From positions 1-64,000 of the forward strand of contig JAVKDD010000023.1 of the NCBI GenBank assembly GCA_040222455.1: 64,000 bases of DNA, read 5' to 3'. Positions 42,718 to 52,109 of this stretch are shown piece after piece (the stretch's first letter is position 1; each line of letters starts with the position of its first letter). Below the pieces are notes generated by a model, which did no database searches, was not told the origin of the DNA, and saw only the letters and a program-made list of their open reading frames with translations. A program made the translations under genes and the position numbers. The stretch is from RHLJ01 sp040222455 (GTDB taxonomy: Bacteria > Bacteroidota > Rhodothermia > Balneolales > Balneolaceae).

Positions 42718-44412
42718 CTAAATATCCCCATATAATTTAATAAATCGCTCTTCTGCTGCAGTTTCTCCAATCAAAATTAAATCGCTGTTTTCAGGCAAAG
42801 ATATATTTGGATCTGGATTGATAAACTGTTCTCCTTCACTTGTATAAGCAATTACATTACATCCAGTTTTTTGGCGTATATCTGATTCTATTATTGTTTT
42901 ACCAATTAATTTTTTAGGGGTTTTTAAACTGAAAACATTTAGTCCTTCTGCAATCATAATAATATCATTGTCTTCGTAAATATTATAAATAGCATTAGCT
43001 CCCATTGTAGCATACGACATCACAAAATCGGCGCCAGCGCGGTGTAACGAATTCACATTTCTTTCTACCGTAGATCTAGCAACGAGTTGGATATTGGGAC
43101 GAAGATGCCTGCAATAAATAGTGAGGTAAATGTTAATATCATCTTGATTAGTACTAATAATTACTGTGTGTGCAGTATCAATTCCAGCTTTTTTTAGTGT
43201 ATTTAAATCATTAGCGTCGCCCAGTACAAAGTTTTCTTTATTTCTAATGCGATCAGGATTCTTATCGATAATCTTAAACTTCATATTTCTTCTTTTCAGG
43301 TGATAAGCTACTGCTCTACCCACACGTCCTCCACCTATAATAATTACTGGCTCTTCGCTTAGCCCATAAATTCCAACCAATTCATCATATCTTCGAAGTT
43401 GATCAACCGATCCTGCCATCATTAACACGCTATGTCCACTAATTTTAGTGTCAGGATGAGATCCTAGAAAAGTGCCTCGTTCCCAAATACCAACAATATT
43501 AATACCTAACTTTTCTCTTAATTGAGTTTCTCGAAGAGTTTTTCCTACAAATGGAGTGTCAAAAGCTGTGGCTTCAGCAATAATTATATCTCCAAGCCTA
43601 CCAATGGTATGTACTCTGGCATCTTGACCAAGAACACGTCGAGAAAGCGCTCTACCGAGCAAATTTCCCATATGAAGCACATTATCACATCCTGCCAGTT
43701 TCAATATATCAATAGAATCGTGAGAGTTTGCGGTAGCTACAATTTTAATTTGTTTATTGAATTCCCGAACCGTGTGTGCAACATTAGTATTAAACATATC
43801 TGACCCGGTAGTTACCACTAATGCTGCCTGATGAACTTGCAGTTTAACATACGTATCTGGGTCATCGGCTTCACCAAGCATTACTTTATAACCATCATCG
43901 TATAAATCTAATGCTTCCGTTAAATCCTGAACAAGTAATACATATTCTTTATGATATTGACGGAGCTTTTCAATGAGTGCTTTTGTAATGGGATCAAAAG
44001 TAGTAATAACCACATGACCTTTTACTGTTGAAGGAAGTTCTCTTGGTGCTCGAGCTCGTGATTGAGCTTCCATCCAAGGGGCATAGAAAAACTCGATAAA
44101 AGTAAATGGAAGCATAATGAGAAGGACAAGCACGCCCGATCCAAGAACAATCATTGAAAAAAAGCGACCAAGATCAGAGGTGAAAGTGATATCACCAAAG
44201 CCTAAAGTACTCATGGTAACCAGAGTCCAGTAGAAGCCCGTCATCCAGCTATGTTTTTGACCCTCCATTTGCATAATGAGGTGAAATAGAACACCATAAA
44301 TTGCAATTAGAAAAACCAGAATACCTATAAACTTTAAAAGTTTAGCAATATTGGTTTTTGTACCCTTATTTGAAATAAAATAGGTTATCTGTGAGGAGAA
44401 AAACTTCATCAA
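42718..44412 (-). CDS. Potassium channel with tandem RCK domains
   Basis: A 564-aa inner-membrane channel. Two hydrophobic helices (about 27-47 and 85-110) flank a pore with the filter TLGFGD near residue 73, a variant of TVGYGD. The cytoplasmic part has RCK_N-RCK_C twice: first VVITTFDPITKALIEKL (about 133), then VIIIGGGRVGRAVAYHL (about 338) with a GxGxxG-like nucleotide motif. Two TrkA_C domains follow each. The layout is that of GsuK-type channels regulated by nucleotides or cations. The gene stands alone. Confidence 0.92.
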   Translation of the reverse strand: MMKFFSSQITYFISNKGTKTNIAKLLKFIGILVFLIAIYGVLFHLIMQMEGQKHSWMTGFYWTLVTMSTLGFGDITFTSDLGRFFSMIVLGSGVLVLLIMLPFTFIEFFYAPWMEAQSRARAPRELPSTVKGHVVITTFDPITKALIEKLRQYHKEYVLLVQDLTEALDLYDDGYKVMLGEADDPDTYVKLQVHQAALVVTTGSDMFNTNVAHTVREFNKQIKIVATANSHDSIDILKLAGCDNVLHMGNLLGRALSRRVLGQDARVHTIGRLGDIIIAEATAFDTPFVGKTLRETQLREKLGINIVGIWERGTFLGSHPDTKISGHSVLMMAGSVDQLRRYDELVGIYGLSEEPVIIIGGGRVGRAVAYHLKRRNMKFKIIDKNPDRIRNKENFVLGDANDLNTLKKAGIDTAHTVIISTNQDDINIYLTIYCRHLRPNIQLVARSTVERNVNSLHRAGADFVMSYATMGANAIYNIYEDNDIIMIAEGLNVFSLKTPKKLIGKTIIESDIRQKTGCNVIAYTSEGEQFINPDPNISLPENSDLILIGETAAEERFIKLYGDI

Positions 44413-44514
44413 AAGTATGAATTAAGGCTTAAAACACTATCGCCAAAAACAACGATAATTCTTGGTATGGAGCAAACGTTATTTTGAAGATAATAAGTTC
44501 TCTATCAGATAATA

Positions 44515-45471
44515 TTATTGAATAGGAAAGATGATGTCCGTTATAATATCCTTTGGTTTAGTAGTCTTTGGATCGCTTATATAATGTTCAAAAGGATGAG
44601 ATCCTTTTAGTGATTTGAATTCCTTTCCTCGATGCATGGTATAGAGTGTACTCCAGGCATTTCCTAAGTGGTGATAACCACCAATATGGCGAAGAGTATA
44701 TATTTTTGATGGCTTTATTTCGCCACTAAAAAAGCCATTCGGTAAAGAATCTGGAAAAGATTCAACACCAATGCAAGCGGTATAATTTGCAGTTTGTTTA
44801 GCTATATCCCATTTGTGATAAATTGAGAAGGCTTCCTTTGTTGCAATATTGGCAAAATCATCCGTTAATTTTTCAAGCTTTTCAAAATCAGTAGACATAG
44901 CCGCCCCTATTTCACTAATAGAGCAAGATGTTTTAACTCCAATGTATTTTACTCCCGAAAATTTTGATTCTCCTCTAAATTCTAATTTAGATTCTACTTC
45001 TCCCTTTTCTACTGAATCTTTAAGTAGATTTAGACCGCAATCATAATCTGATCCAATCAGGTTTATCATCATTTTTTTCATCCAAAACATAAAAAAGGGA
45101 AGAGAACTATCCATATTCCAGGTTACTTTTGTAGAATCGTTTTCTTTAGAAAGGGTGAAATCAACATTAGCCTTAGACTTCCATGGTTTTAAGAATGTCA
45201 AATCCATAGAAAGAGAATCATTTTTAGTTTCTCTCGTTATTTTCATATTACCTTCTCCTGTTCTCTTACCTTTCCATTCGTAGTATTTTGCGTCATCGGC
45301 AATGGATAGAGAAACTTCTGGTTCCATAATTAACCAAGGTGACCAGGCGGGCCAATGATTAAAATTGTTAATTTTCTCAAAGATTTTTTCTGGAGTTGAA
45401 TTGATTGTGATAGAACGACTTACATGAATTTTTGGCATGGCTGGAAGGGAATAAAATTGGTTGGTTTTCAA
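44515..45471 (-). CDS. SRPBCC domain fused to a GyrI-like effector-binding domain
   Basis: A 318-aa two-domain protein. Residues about 15-150 form an SRPBCC (polyketide cyclase-like) domain (SRSITINSTPEKIFEKINNFNHWPAWSPW in parts, WNMDSSLPFFMFW). Residues about 160-318 form a GyrI/AraC effector-binding domain (FSGVKYIGVKTSCS, YTLRHIGGYHHLGNAW). Both bind small ligands, but neither is catalytic here. There is no DNA-binding domain, so it is not a regulator itself. The function is unknown. Confidence 0.82.
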   Translation of the reverse strand: MKTNQFYSLPAMPKIHVSRSITINSTPEKIFEKINNFNHWPAWSPWLIMEPEVSLSIADDAKYYEWKGKRTGEGNMKITRETKNDSLSMDLTFLKPWKSKANVDFTLSKENDSTKVTWNMDSSLPFFMFWMKKMMINLIGSDYDCGLNLLKDSVEKGEVESKLEFRGESKFSGVKYIGVKTSCSISEIGAAMSTDFEKLEKLTDDFANIATKEAFSIYHKWDIAKQTANYTACIGVESFPDSLPNGFFSGEIKPSKIYTLRHIGGYHHLGNAWSTLYTMHRGKEFKSLKGSHPFEHYISDPKTTKPKDIITDIIFPIQ

Positions 45472-45577
45472 ATGAACTAAAAAGAAGGTAGAAAATCAAA
45501 AGTGAGAAGAATTAGTAATCGAATCTATATAGAATAAAAAAAATGAGTAAGTACTTTAGATCAACAAATTGGGATAA

Positions 45578-46678
45578 GTGATTTTAAAAATTAGTCGATT
45601 TCGTACGTTTATAAGAAAGCATCAAAAATATACCCCAGTTGCATTCTTTATTTGTGGTTTCATTTGGGATTCTCTAACTCTTGGACGTATAGACCGTTTA
45701 TACGATCGGGTTATTCTCACTACTTATCTGAGCTCATTAAGTATCTGCCTTTACCTGTACAACCTGGTAGATGATGGTAAGTGGAAGGAAACAATTATTG
45801 AGAGGTTTGAAGATTATATGCCACTAGCGATACAATTTTTTTTAGGAGGATTGTGCAGCGCCTATGTGATTTACTTTTCAAGAAGTGTTTCTTTTTCAAA
45901 AACGGTATCCTTTTTTGTGATTTTGGTTGTTTTGCTTTTCGCAAATGAGCTGCTGAAAAAGAGAATTTCTAATAAATACCTACAGTTTAGCGCCTACTTT
46001 TTTGTGAACTTTACCTTCTTCACTTTTTTCATACCAGTACTAATTAAAGAAATGAATACGCTAGTATTTATTCTCTCAGGAGCTATAAGTTTAATGAGTA
46101 CGCTCGCTCTTATACTTTATATTTATAACTCAAGTCCATCTACACGAAAAGAAATTAGTAAAAGAAAAATGCTGGGATTGGTAGTGGGTATATATCTAAT
46201 GATTAATACCTTTTATTATTTCAATCTTATACCGCCGGTACCCATTGCATTAGATACAGGATTAGTAGCCCATTCAGTTGAAAAAACAAAGAACGAATAT
46301 AGAGTTACTTACGAACGGGCAGAGTGGTATAAATTCTGGAGGGAAAATAGGAGGAAGTTTGCTTACCAGCCTAAAAGCAGAGTGTATGTTTTTACCTCTA
46401 TTTTTGCCCCGTCAAACTTAAATAAGAAGGTTGCACATCGCTGGAAATGGTTTAGCCCACATACAAAACAATGGGAAGAAATTGATAATATCAACTTCGA
46501 AATTACCGGAGGCAGAGACGAAGGTTTTAGAGGGTATACCTATAAAAGCAATATGATGCCAGGTGAATGGAAAGTGGACGTAATTACAAAAGAGGGACTA
46601 GTTCTAGGAATTATTGACTTTGAAATTGAAAATGATTCACTATTACAGCCAGTAAAAATGAACACCAAAACATTCTAA
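45578..46678 (+). CDS. DUF2914 domain membrane protein
   Basis: A 366-aa protein. Six or seven hydrophobic helices (about 20-230) are followed by a soluble DUF2914 domain (about 255-355) with WKWFSPHTKQWEEIDN and GYTYKSNMMPGEWKVDVITKEG. DUF2914 occurs alone or fused to membrane parts; its role is unknown. The start may be TTG or a nearby in-frame codon, since the frame opens at 45578. Its stop is one base from that of the convergent XRE gene. Confidence 0.82.
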   Translation: MILKISRFRTFIRKHQKYTPVAFFICGFIWDSLTLGRIDRLYDRVILTTYLSSLSICLYLYNLVDDGKWKETIIERFEDYMPLAIQFFLGGLCSAYVIYFSRSVSFSKTVSFFVILVVLLFANELLKKRISNKYLQFSAYFFVNFTFFTFFIPVLIKEMNTLVFILSGAISLMSTLALILYIYNSSPSTRKEISKRKMLGLVVGIYLMINTFYYFNLIPPVPIALDTGLVAHSVEKTKNEYRVTYERAEWYKFWRENRRKFAYQPKSRVYVFTSIFAPSNLNKKVAHRWKWFSPHTKQWEEIDNINFEITGGRDEGFRGYTYKSNMMPGEWKVDVITKEGLVLGIIDFEIENDSLLQPVKMNTKTF

Positions 46679-46679
46679 C

Positions 46680-46895
46680 CTAACTTATTTTGTATTTAAA
46701 CACCTCTTCTATAGAAACCTCAAATACAGTTGCGATTTTGAAAGCCACTTCTAGAGAAGGTGAGTATTTAGCTGCTTCAATGGCATTTATTGTTTGGCGA
46801 GTTACCCCAACGTTATCAGCGAGTTCCTGTTGAGTCATTTCGCCGTGATTAAACCGTAGCATTCTGATTTGATTTACAATAGTGCCGGTTTTCAT
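46680..46895 (-). CDS. XRE-family helix-turn-helix regulator
   Basis: A 71-aa DNA-binding protein starting MKTGTIVNQIRMLRF. The HTH reads MTQQELADNVGVTRQTINAIE, followed by PSLEVAFKIATVFEVSIEEVF, the pattern of small Cro/CI-like regulators. The longer upstream frame overlaps the previous gene and lacks family support. The start follows the TGA of the membrane gene by one base, so both are translationally coupled, a frequent pairing. Confidence 0.9.
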   Translation of the reverse strand: MKTGTIVNQIRMLRFNHGEMTQQELADNVGVTRQTINAIEAAKYSPSLEVAFKIATVFEVSIEEVFKYKIS

Positions 46896-46896
46896 T

Positions 46897-47343
46897 TCAA
46901 TAATCCTTTCGGTAATAATATAATTGCGTACTTCTTCTAATAAGGCTTGAAAGCAATAACAGAACAAATAATGCATGCAAAACGAAAGAAGGTTTTGATA
47001 GTATTGTGAACCACTCGTTCATTCCTGTTATAATTTTTGAAACAAGTACTTGAACAATCAGAATGGCGATTAATGAACTTAAGAAGTTGTATGCGTTCTT
47101 AAACCCCCGTGCCTCTATCATTAAGTCACGTTCATCTTTATCGACTCCTTTTTTATTTTCAGATGCATCTAAAAAGATTTCAATAATGAAAGCAATCCAG
47201 AATAGGTTAAAGAAAACTTTTACCGCTGTTGATGAATAATCTGGCACTCCTTCTGGCCAACCAAATGCAATAAGGATATAAAAGACAAAGATTGAAAGGG
47301 TCATTCCCAAAGAAGACCAGGCATATAATTCTTGTTTAGACAT
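46897..47343 (-). CDS. Four-helix membrane protein (DUF2178-like) paired with XRE
   Basis: A 148-aa protein with four hydrophobic helices (about 8-28, 36-55, 82-105, 118-138) and a cytoplasmic loop with KDERDLMIEARGFKNAYN. I chose MSKQELYAW at 47343 because GGAG lies six bases before it; an ATG at 47355 would place that GGAG inside the gene. The membrane protein-XRE pair resembles known regulator/partner pairs in which the membrane protein is controlled by the HTH. Confidence 0.75.
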   Translation of the reverse strand: MSKQELYAWSSLGMTLSIFVFYILIAFGWPEGVPDYSSTAVKVFFNLFWIAFIIEIFLDASENKKGVDKDERDLMIEARGFKNAYNFLSSLIAILIVQVLVSKIITGMNEWFTILSKPSFVLHALFVLLLLSSLIRRSTQLYYYRKDY

Positions 47344-47419
47344 AATATTCTCCATTTGTTAAATGTCGAAGATTCTTTACGTGATGTAAAAAATATGTTA
47401 CACTATTAAAGAATTTTTT

Positions 47420-47659
47420 TTAAGGACACCTTTTTCTTCGAAATTCCTTTTTAATCGGATCAAGAATATGCTCAATGCCATTGGTTTTAACTTCATACAT
47501 GGTTGACAAATATTGACCCAAATCTCCATTGGGAAAGCCTTCTCTACTAAACCACTCTAAATAATGAACCGGTAGATCAGTAATATACCATCCTTCATAT
47601 TTCCCAAAAGGCATTCGGGATTGAACCATTTTTATTAAAAAAGTTGAATCGTAGATCAT
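47420..47659 (-). CDS. DUF3820 family protein
   Basis: A 79-aa protein with RMPFGKYEGWYITDLPVHYLEWFSREG, matching the DUF3820 pattern (MPFGKYKG, DLP, YL-W). The C-terminus KKEFRRKRCP is basic. Such proteins are small and of unknown function; some are annotated as putative quorum-sensing regulators without good evidence. It is divergent from the SIMPL gene. Confidence 0.85.
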   Translation of the reverse strand: MIYDSTFLIKMVQSRMPFGKYEGWYITDLPVHYLEWFSREGFPNGDLGQYLSTMYEVKTNGIEHILDPIKKEFRRKRCP

Positions 47660-47735
47660 TGAAAAACTAAAAGGAAACTATTTAGTAAATTTGCAATCTA
47701 AGGTAGAGAAGTTCACAATTTATAAAATAGAAGAA

Positions 47736-48455
47736 ATGGAAAAAGATCAATTAAAGTCATTTGGAATACTTGGTACATCTATCGCAACTGGCTTAATTTT
47801 GCTTGGTTATTTACTCGCAAGCGCAGCAATAGAATATAAAGAATATGAACGAACCGTAACGGTAAAAGGACTTTCTGAACAAGAACATATTGCAGATATC
47901 GTAATTTGGCCGATTCAATTTACTGAAGCGAGTAATAGTCTCGAAAGTATATATGTGGCGTTAGAAAATAGTGGGTTAAAAATTCAATCCTTTTTAGAAT
48001 CAAATGGGATTCCAGCTTCTGAGATTTCTTTTGCAATCCCTCAAGTGACCGATAAACTTGCTCAGCAGTATGGCGGAGGTGATAGATCAGAATATAGATA
48101 TGTTGCTAATCAGACGGTTACTGTGTATTCAAAAGAAGTAGAGAAAGTTAGAAGCGTTATGAACAAACTAGGAGAACTCGGTAAGCAAGGAGTTGCACTT
48201 TCTGGTCAGAGTTATCAATATCAAACAGAATATTTATTCACAAAACTGAATGAAATTAAACCCGAGATGATAGAACAAGCTACAAAGGAAGCGCGTGGAG
48301 TAGCTGAAAAATTTGCAGAAGATTCAAATAGCAAGCTCGGTAAAATTAAAACGGCTTTACAAGGTCAGTTTAGCATAAGCTCAAGAGATCAAAATAACCC
48401 ACACATAAAGAATGTAAGAGTAGTTTCAACAATCGTATATTATCTGTCTGATTAA
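47736..48455 (+). CDS. SIMPL domain (DUF541) protein, membrane-anchored
   Basis: A 239-aa protein. The ATG at 47736 (MEKDQLKSFGILGTSIATG) places a hydrophobic anchor at about 8-30; an upstream TTG would add 15 residues without support. The SIMPL domain follows with YERTVTVKGLSEQEHIADI, DIVIWPIQFTEAS and a C-terminal VRVVSTIVYYLSD. The function of DUF541 proteins is unclear; some link to stress or outer-membrane biology. It is an anchored periplasmic form by prediction. Confidence 0.85.
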   Translation: MEKDQLKSFGILGTSIATGLILLGYLLASAAIEYKEYERTVTVKGLSEQEHIADIVIWPIQFTEASNSLESIYVALENSGLKIQSFLESNGIPASEISFAIPQVTDKLAQQYGGGDRSEYRYVANQTVTVYSKEVEKVRSVMNKLGELGKQGVALSGQSYQYQTEYLFTKLNEIKPEMIEQATKEARGVAEKFAEDSNSKLGKIKTALQGQFSISSRDQNNPHIKNVRVVSTIVYYLSD

Positions 48456-48481
48456 CTATCTACAAAAAAAGGATAAACAAA

Positions 48482-48829
48482 ATGCCCATAGTAAAATTAT
48501 TAAAAATAGCCCATGGACGAAGTGGTGATAAAGGGAATGGAAGCAATGTTGGTATCATAGCTCGTCATCCAGAAGTTTATCCCTTTTTAAAAGAAAATCT
48601 TACTTCAGAAAAAGTAAAGGAGCACATGAAACACGTGTGCAAAGGAACAGTGGAAAGATATGAGCTCCCAAATATTGGCGCACTAAATTTTATTCTATAT
48701 GAAAGTCTTGGTGGAGGTGGAACCGTTTCCTTAAAGCTTGATGCACAAGGGAAAACTCACGCCTCACAAGTATTAAGAATGGATATCGATGTTCCAGAAA
48801 AGTTGTTGGAGTTAGTAGAGGCTAATTAA
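48482..48829 (+). CDS. AtuA-like C-terminal domain protein
   Basis: A 115-aa protein starting MPIVKLLKIAHGRSGDKGNGSNVGII, the AtuA-related (DUF1446 C-terminal) signature; the glycine-rich SLGGGGTVSLKLDAQGKTHA is conserved. In full-length relatives this domain follows an acyclic-terpene utilisation or enoyl-CoA-linked N-terminal domain. Here it stands alone with no partner nearby. The stop overlaps that of the convergent gene by four bases. Confidence 0.8.
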   Translation: MPIVKLLKIAHGRSGDKGNGSNVGIIARHPEVYPFLKENLTSEKVKEHMKHVCKGTVERYELPNIGALNFILYESLGGGGTVSLKLDAQGKTHASQVLRMDIDVPEKLLELVEAN

Positions 48830-49359
48830 CCCGCCTGTTCATAAGCGAGCTTTATCCAGCCTAACACATCATCGTCTACTCCGTTTTCTTCCGTAATTTG
48901 GATACGATTGGTGCACATAGTTCCAAAAGGACCAGAAGTTTCTAGTCTACCAGAAAGTTCGGCATTATCAAGTTTAAGCCCGAGATCTATTCTACTTTTT
49001 GTTGAAGGCTGAATTAAAGCAAATTGCCGTTTTCTTCGCAGACTTACCGCAGATTTTTTTGGAGAAACTTCCACATCATCACCAAGAGAAATTGCGGCAT
49101 TAAGAAGAGTTTCATAAAAAGGTCTTAAGTGTTCTTTTCCTTTTGAATATTGAGCATCAACAAGATCAACGGCATCGTGTGAACCTGCATCTGATTTCCT
49201 AGCTTTAAGTGCAACGAAATTTGCAAAACCATGAGTGAATGCATGTTCACTTTTAAGAAAAGTCATTATTTGACCATGTTTCTCAAAATTTTGTGCTTTT
49301 ACAATTTTGATCCATTCAGTAAGAGATTTTCCCGTTTTTTCTTTTAACCCTTTTTCCAT
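48826..49359 (-). CDS. DUF4287 / DUF5655 family protein
   Basis: A 177-aa protein. The N-terminal part (about 1-55, KEKTGKSLTEWIKIVKAQNFEKHGQIMTF) is DUF4287 and the C-terminal part (about 70-170) DUF5655, with LISLGDDVEVSPKKSAVSLRRKRQFALI-like features and DLGLKLDN. Both are of unknown function and related to small YdhG/YdeI-type proteins. It stands between the AtuA-like gene and a lipoprotein gene. Confidence 0.8.
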   Translation of the reverse strand: MEKGLKEKTGKSLTEWIKIVKAQNFEKHGQIMTFLKSEHAFTHGFANFVALKARKSDAGSHDAVDLVDAQYSKGKEHLRPFYETLLNAAISLGDDVEVSPKKSAVSLRRKRQFALIQPSTKSRIDLGLKLDNAELSGRLETSGPFGTMCTNRIQITEENGVDDDVLGWIKLAYEQAG

Positions 49360-49372
49360 AATTCAAATTGTT

Positions 49373-49951
49373 TTAACCGTTTTCATATAAACGAATTGGA
49401 ATTTCAACTTTAACGTTACCCCAAGCCATCGACATAGTTGTAATGGAACGGTTTACATCAGAAAAGTCAATAGTAAAAGCTTCAACCGGGGTATCTAAGT
49501 TAATGACTGGAACCTCAAATCGAACATAGTCTCGATCTTCAGAATAAGTGAATGCACCCCATTGCCCTAAATCCTTATTTAATATTACCGTCCAAGTTTC
49601 TTTGTTTGGTATAGTAAATAGAGCATATGTACCAGATTCAATAACTTGTTCTTGCATTAAAACAGGTTTGGTAATAGTGATTTCAGTAGCCTCATTAGCT
49701 CCAGTTCGCCAAACTTCTCCATAAGGCTCCCATTCACCAAAAATATCTCTACCATTTCGATAGGGTTGACCATAAACAACCTTTAGGTAAGTACCATCAA
49801 ACTTTAAAGATGAAACTGCAATTGGACTTTTTCTATTACCATTTGGTAATTCTGAAGAAGTGCTGGTTTTGTTTTGCTCACATCCAATCCCCATCAATAT
49901 AAATATAGAAAACAACAGGATGAAGGAATGCGTTTTAAAAATAAGCTTCAT
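49373..49951 (-). CDS. DUF2911 lipoprotein
   Basis: A 192-aa envelope protein. A signal peptide ends with the lipobox LMGIGC at Cys24, so it is probably lipid-anchored. The DUF2911 domain has GEVWRTGANEATEITITKP near residue 80 and GTYALFTIPNKETWTVILNK, which define the family. The function is unknown; the domain is common in Bacteroidota and often secreted. It is 13 bases upstream of the DUF4287 gene on the same strand. Confidence 0.88.
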   Translation of the reverse strand: MKLIFKTHSFILLFSIFILMGIGCEQNKTSTSSELPNGNRKSPIAVSSLKFDGTYLKVVYGQPYRNGRDIFGEWEPYGEVWRTGANEATEITITKPVLMQEQVIESGTYALFTIPNKETWTVILNKDLGQWGAFTYSEDRDYVRFEVPVINLDTPVEAFTIDFSDVNRSITTMSMAWGNVKVEIPIRLYENG

Positions 49952-50019
49952 ATCAAGGCTAAAGAAATATAAAATTAGGCTGTTAATATAAATGGCTTCG
50001 ATGAATAACGGTAATAGAA

Positions 50020-50679
50020 TTAATTGTAAGCAGGAAGATATTTATAAATTGCCCAGAAATGAGAAAAAGCTCCACCCAATACAAATAAATGCCAAAGCTC
50101 ATGAAATCCAAAATTTGGTGGAAAAGGATCGGGTTTTTCTATTGCATAAATAATGGCGCCAATCGAATAGAATAATCCACCGGCTACAATCCAGAGTGAA
50201 AAACCTTTGGGTAATGACTCCCACATTTGAGGAAAAATTATAACTGCTACCCAGCCCATCAATAAATAAAGAGCTGTTGAAAACCACCTTGGAGCATTTA
50301 ACCAAAAAATCTTTTTAAAGACACCAGCCAAGGCAAATAGCCAGATTCCTAGTAGCATTCCAAGTCTCCATTTACCGTCAAGAACAATTACACATAATGG
50401 AGTATAACTTCCGGCGATGACCAAGTAAATCATTATATGATCAAGTAATCTATAAAACTCCTCGGTTTTAAAAGTCACGTTTATGGCATGATAAACCGCG
50501 CTAGAAAAGAACATTAAAAAAACGGTTACACCATATATCCAGAAAGAAATTTTATAGTTGAGTGGGCTTTCGGTGGCACTATTTAAAAGTAAGATCGTCC
50601 ATACAATGGAAATGATAGCACCCACTAAATGGGAGTAGGTACTAAAAGGTTCGCGGACCGGGAAAATATATTTTCTCAA
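50020..50679 (-). CDS. Hemolysin III family membrane protein
   Basis: A 219-aa seven-helix protein of the hemolysin III/PAQR superfamily: PFSTYSHLVGAIISI, FFSSAVYHAINV, LDHIMIYLVIAGSYTPLC, and a terminal HELWHLFVLGGAFSHF. The His residues of the last motif and the Ser/His of the first are the metal-binding pattern of this superfamily. Function in bacteria is uncertain. It follows the Nramp-like gene by 18 bases on the same strand. Confidence 0.9.
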   Translation of the reverse strand: MRKYIFPVREPFSTYSHLVGAIISIVWTILLLNSATESPLNYKISFWIYGVTVFLMFFSSAVYHAINVTFKTEEFYRLLDHIMIYLVIAGSYTPLCVIVLDGKWRLGMLLGIWLFALAGVFKKIFWLNAPRWFSTALYLLMGWVAVIIFPQMWESLPKGFSLWIVAGGLFYSIGAIIYAIEKPDPFPPNFGFHELWHLFVLGGAFSHFWAIYKYLPAYN

Positions 50680-50697
50680 GAGATATAATTATTGTGG

Positions 50698-51963
50698 CTA
50701 GAAGAATTTCCAGTACACAAAAAATAAGGTGAATCCTGATAAAAAGAGAATACCTCCCCAACTTAATATGCGAAGCCAAAATGGTGGTTGGTGTTCTACT
50801 GGAAAATGTGAATCCATAACCAATCGATAGTTAAGATATGCAAGAACTGGAGCAGTCAAGAATGAGATCGTTGTCGCGAGGTCAATCAAAAAAGTAAAAT
50901 AGGTTCCCGCAAAATATAAAATGGACAATGAACCAAGCGAAATAATCACGATCAAAAAACGATAATGAAGTTTAGAGGAGGATGCTAAAGAGGGTTTGAT
51001 TACAGAAAGAATTTCTTGGGAAACACGAGGGTATGCATCCGTAACAGTTAATGTTGTGCTGAACATGGTTGTAAAAGCACAAATAATAATAATCCAATAT
51101 GCCCAGTCACCCAATGTGTTTGTATAAATAGAAACCAACTGCTTAGCAAAGATCCCTCCACTAGAAGCAAATTCAACTCCAGAACCGAACATAATCAGCG
51201 CTCCTAAACTAAGAAAAGCGAGTGCTAAAATTCCTGCTCCAATGTATCCGATATTGAAATCGACTAAACACTCTTTAAGATTTGGAATGTGTTTAGTTTG
51301 TTTCATGCGTTCAAGCGACCACAAAGAATGCCATGCTGCCCCGTCGATCGGTATAGGCATCCATCCCATGAGTGCAATTAAGAAACCTACTCCTCCGGCG
51401 GTAACCCAAATATTTGGTGGGGTCGGTTTTTCTACAGCACTTTGTGTACTAAAAACAGCGACAACTATCGCTACTAATGTAGAAATGGTAAGAACAACCA
51501 TAATAAGCTTTATAGCACTGTCTAGAGCAGAATATTGACCATATAGTAAGATGGCAATACAAATTCCTAGAAGGATTACACTCCAAATAAAGGGAGTTAA
51601 TACCATGCCAGTAAGTTCAGCGGCAAGACTTGAAGAAACGATTGTAACAGCCGCTTGAATGATAAACATGGTTCCTAAAGTAAATATTACAAAGATCCAA
51701 AAAGCCCAGTTACCTAATTTCTTATAGCCTTTTATCATGCTTTCTTGAGTAGCAATTGCATACCGAGGCCCAAACTCTAAAAAAGGATATTTGAAAATAT
51801 TAGCGAGTATCACAGCCCAAACAAGAGTAAAACCATAATCAGCGCCAGCCCGAGTTGATTGTACCAAATGTGATACACCAACGGCAGCAGCGGCCATGAT
51901 TAAACCTGGACCAAGTGCATATTTTAAGGTAGATGTAGTTCGGCTTTTGCTTAGGTTCATCAA
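50698..51963 (-). CDS. Divergent Nramp-family transporter
   Basis: A 421-aa protein with eleven hydrophobic segments and the Nramp fold (ALGPGLIMAAAAVGVSH at the N-terminus, DTAIKLIM-like TM4, WAYWIIIICAFTTMFSTTLT). The canonical DPGN of TM1 is replaced by GVSH, and the MPH motif of TM6 reads WMPIPIDGAAWH. It therefore lacks the classical manganese site and probably transports something else, or uses a distinct site. It precedes the hemolysin III gene. Confidence 0.82.
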   Translation of the reverse strand: MMNLSKSRTTSTLKYALGPGLIMAAAAVGVSHLVQSTRAGADYGFTLVWAVILANIFKYPFLEFGPRYAIATQESMIKGYKKLGNWAFWIFVIFTLGTMFIIQAAVTIVSSSLAAELTGMVLTPFIWSVILLGICIAILLYGQYSALDSAIKLIMVVLTISTLVAIVVAVFSTQSAVEKPTPPNIWVTAGGVGFLIALMGWMPIPIDGAAWHSLWSLERMKQTKHIPNLKECLVDFNIGYIGAGILALAFLSLGALIMFGSGVEFASSGGIFAKQLVSIYTNTLGDWAYWIIIICAFTTMFSTTLTVTDAYPRVSQEILSVIKPSLASSSKLHYRFLIVIISLGSLSILYFAGTYFTFLIDLATTISFLTAPVLAYLNYRLVMDSHFPVEHQPPFWLRILSWGGILFLSGFTLFFVYWKFF

Positions 51964-52109
51964 TCAAAGTTGGTTAGATAGCAAGAGAGTACACATTTTA
52001 TTTTAATCAAAAAAAACCAATATTAAAGGATGAGAAAACCTTTTTCAGCATTTTTCAATTTGTTAAACTACTATACAATTGAAATATTTAGGGATAAAAA
52101 AACTACACT

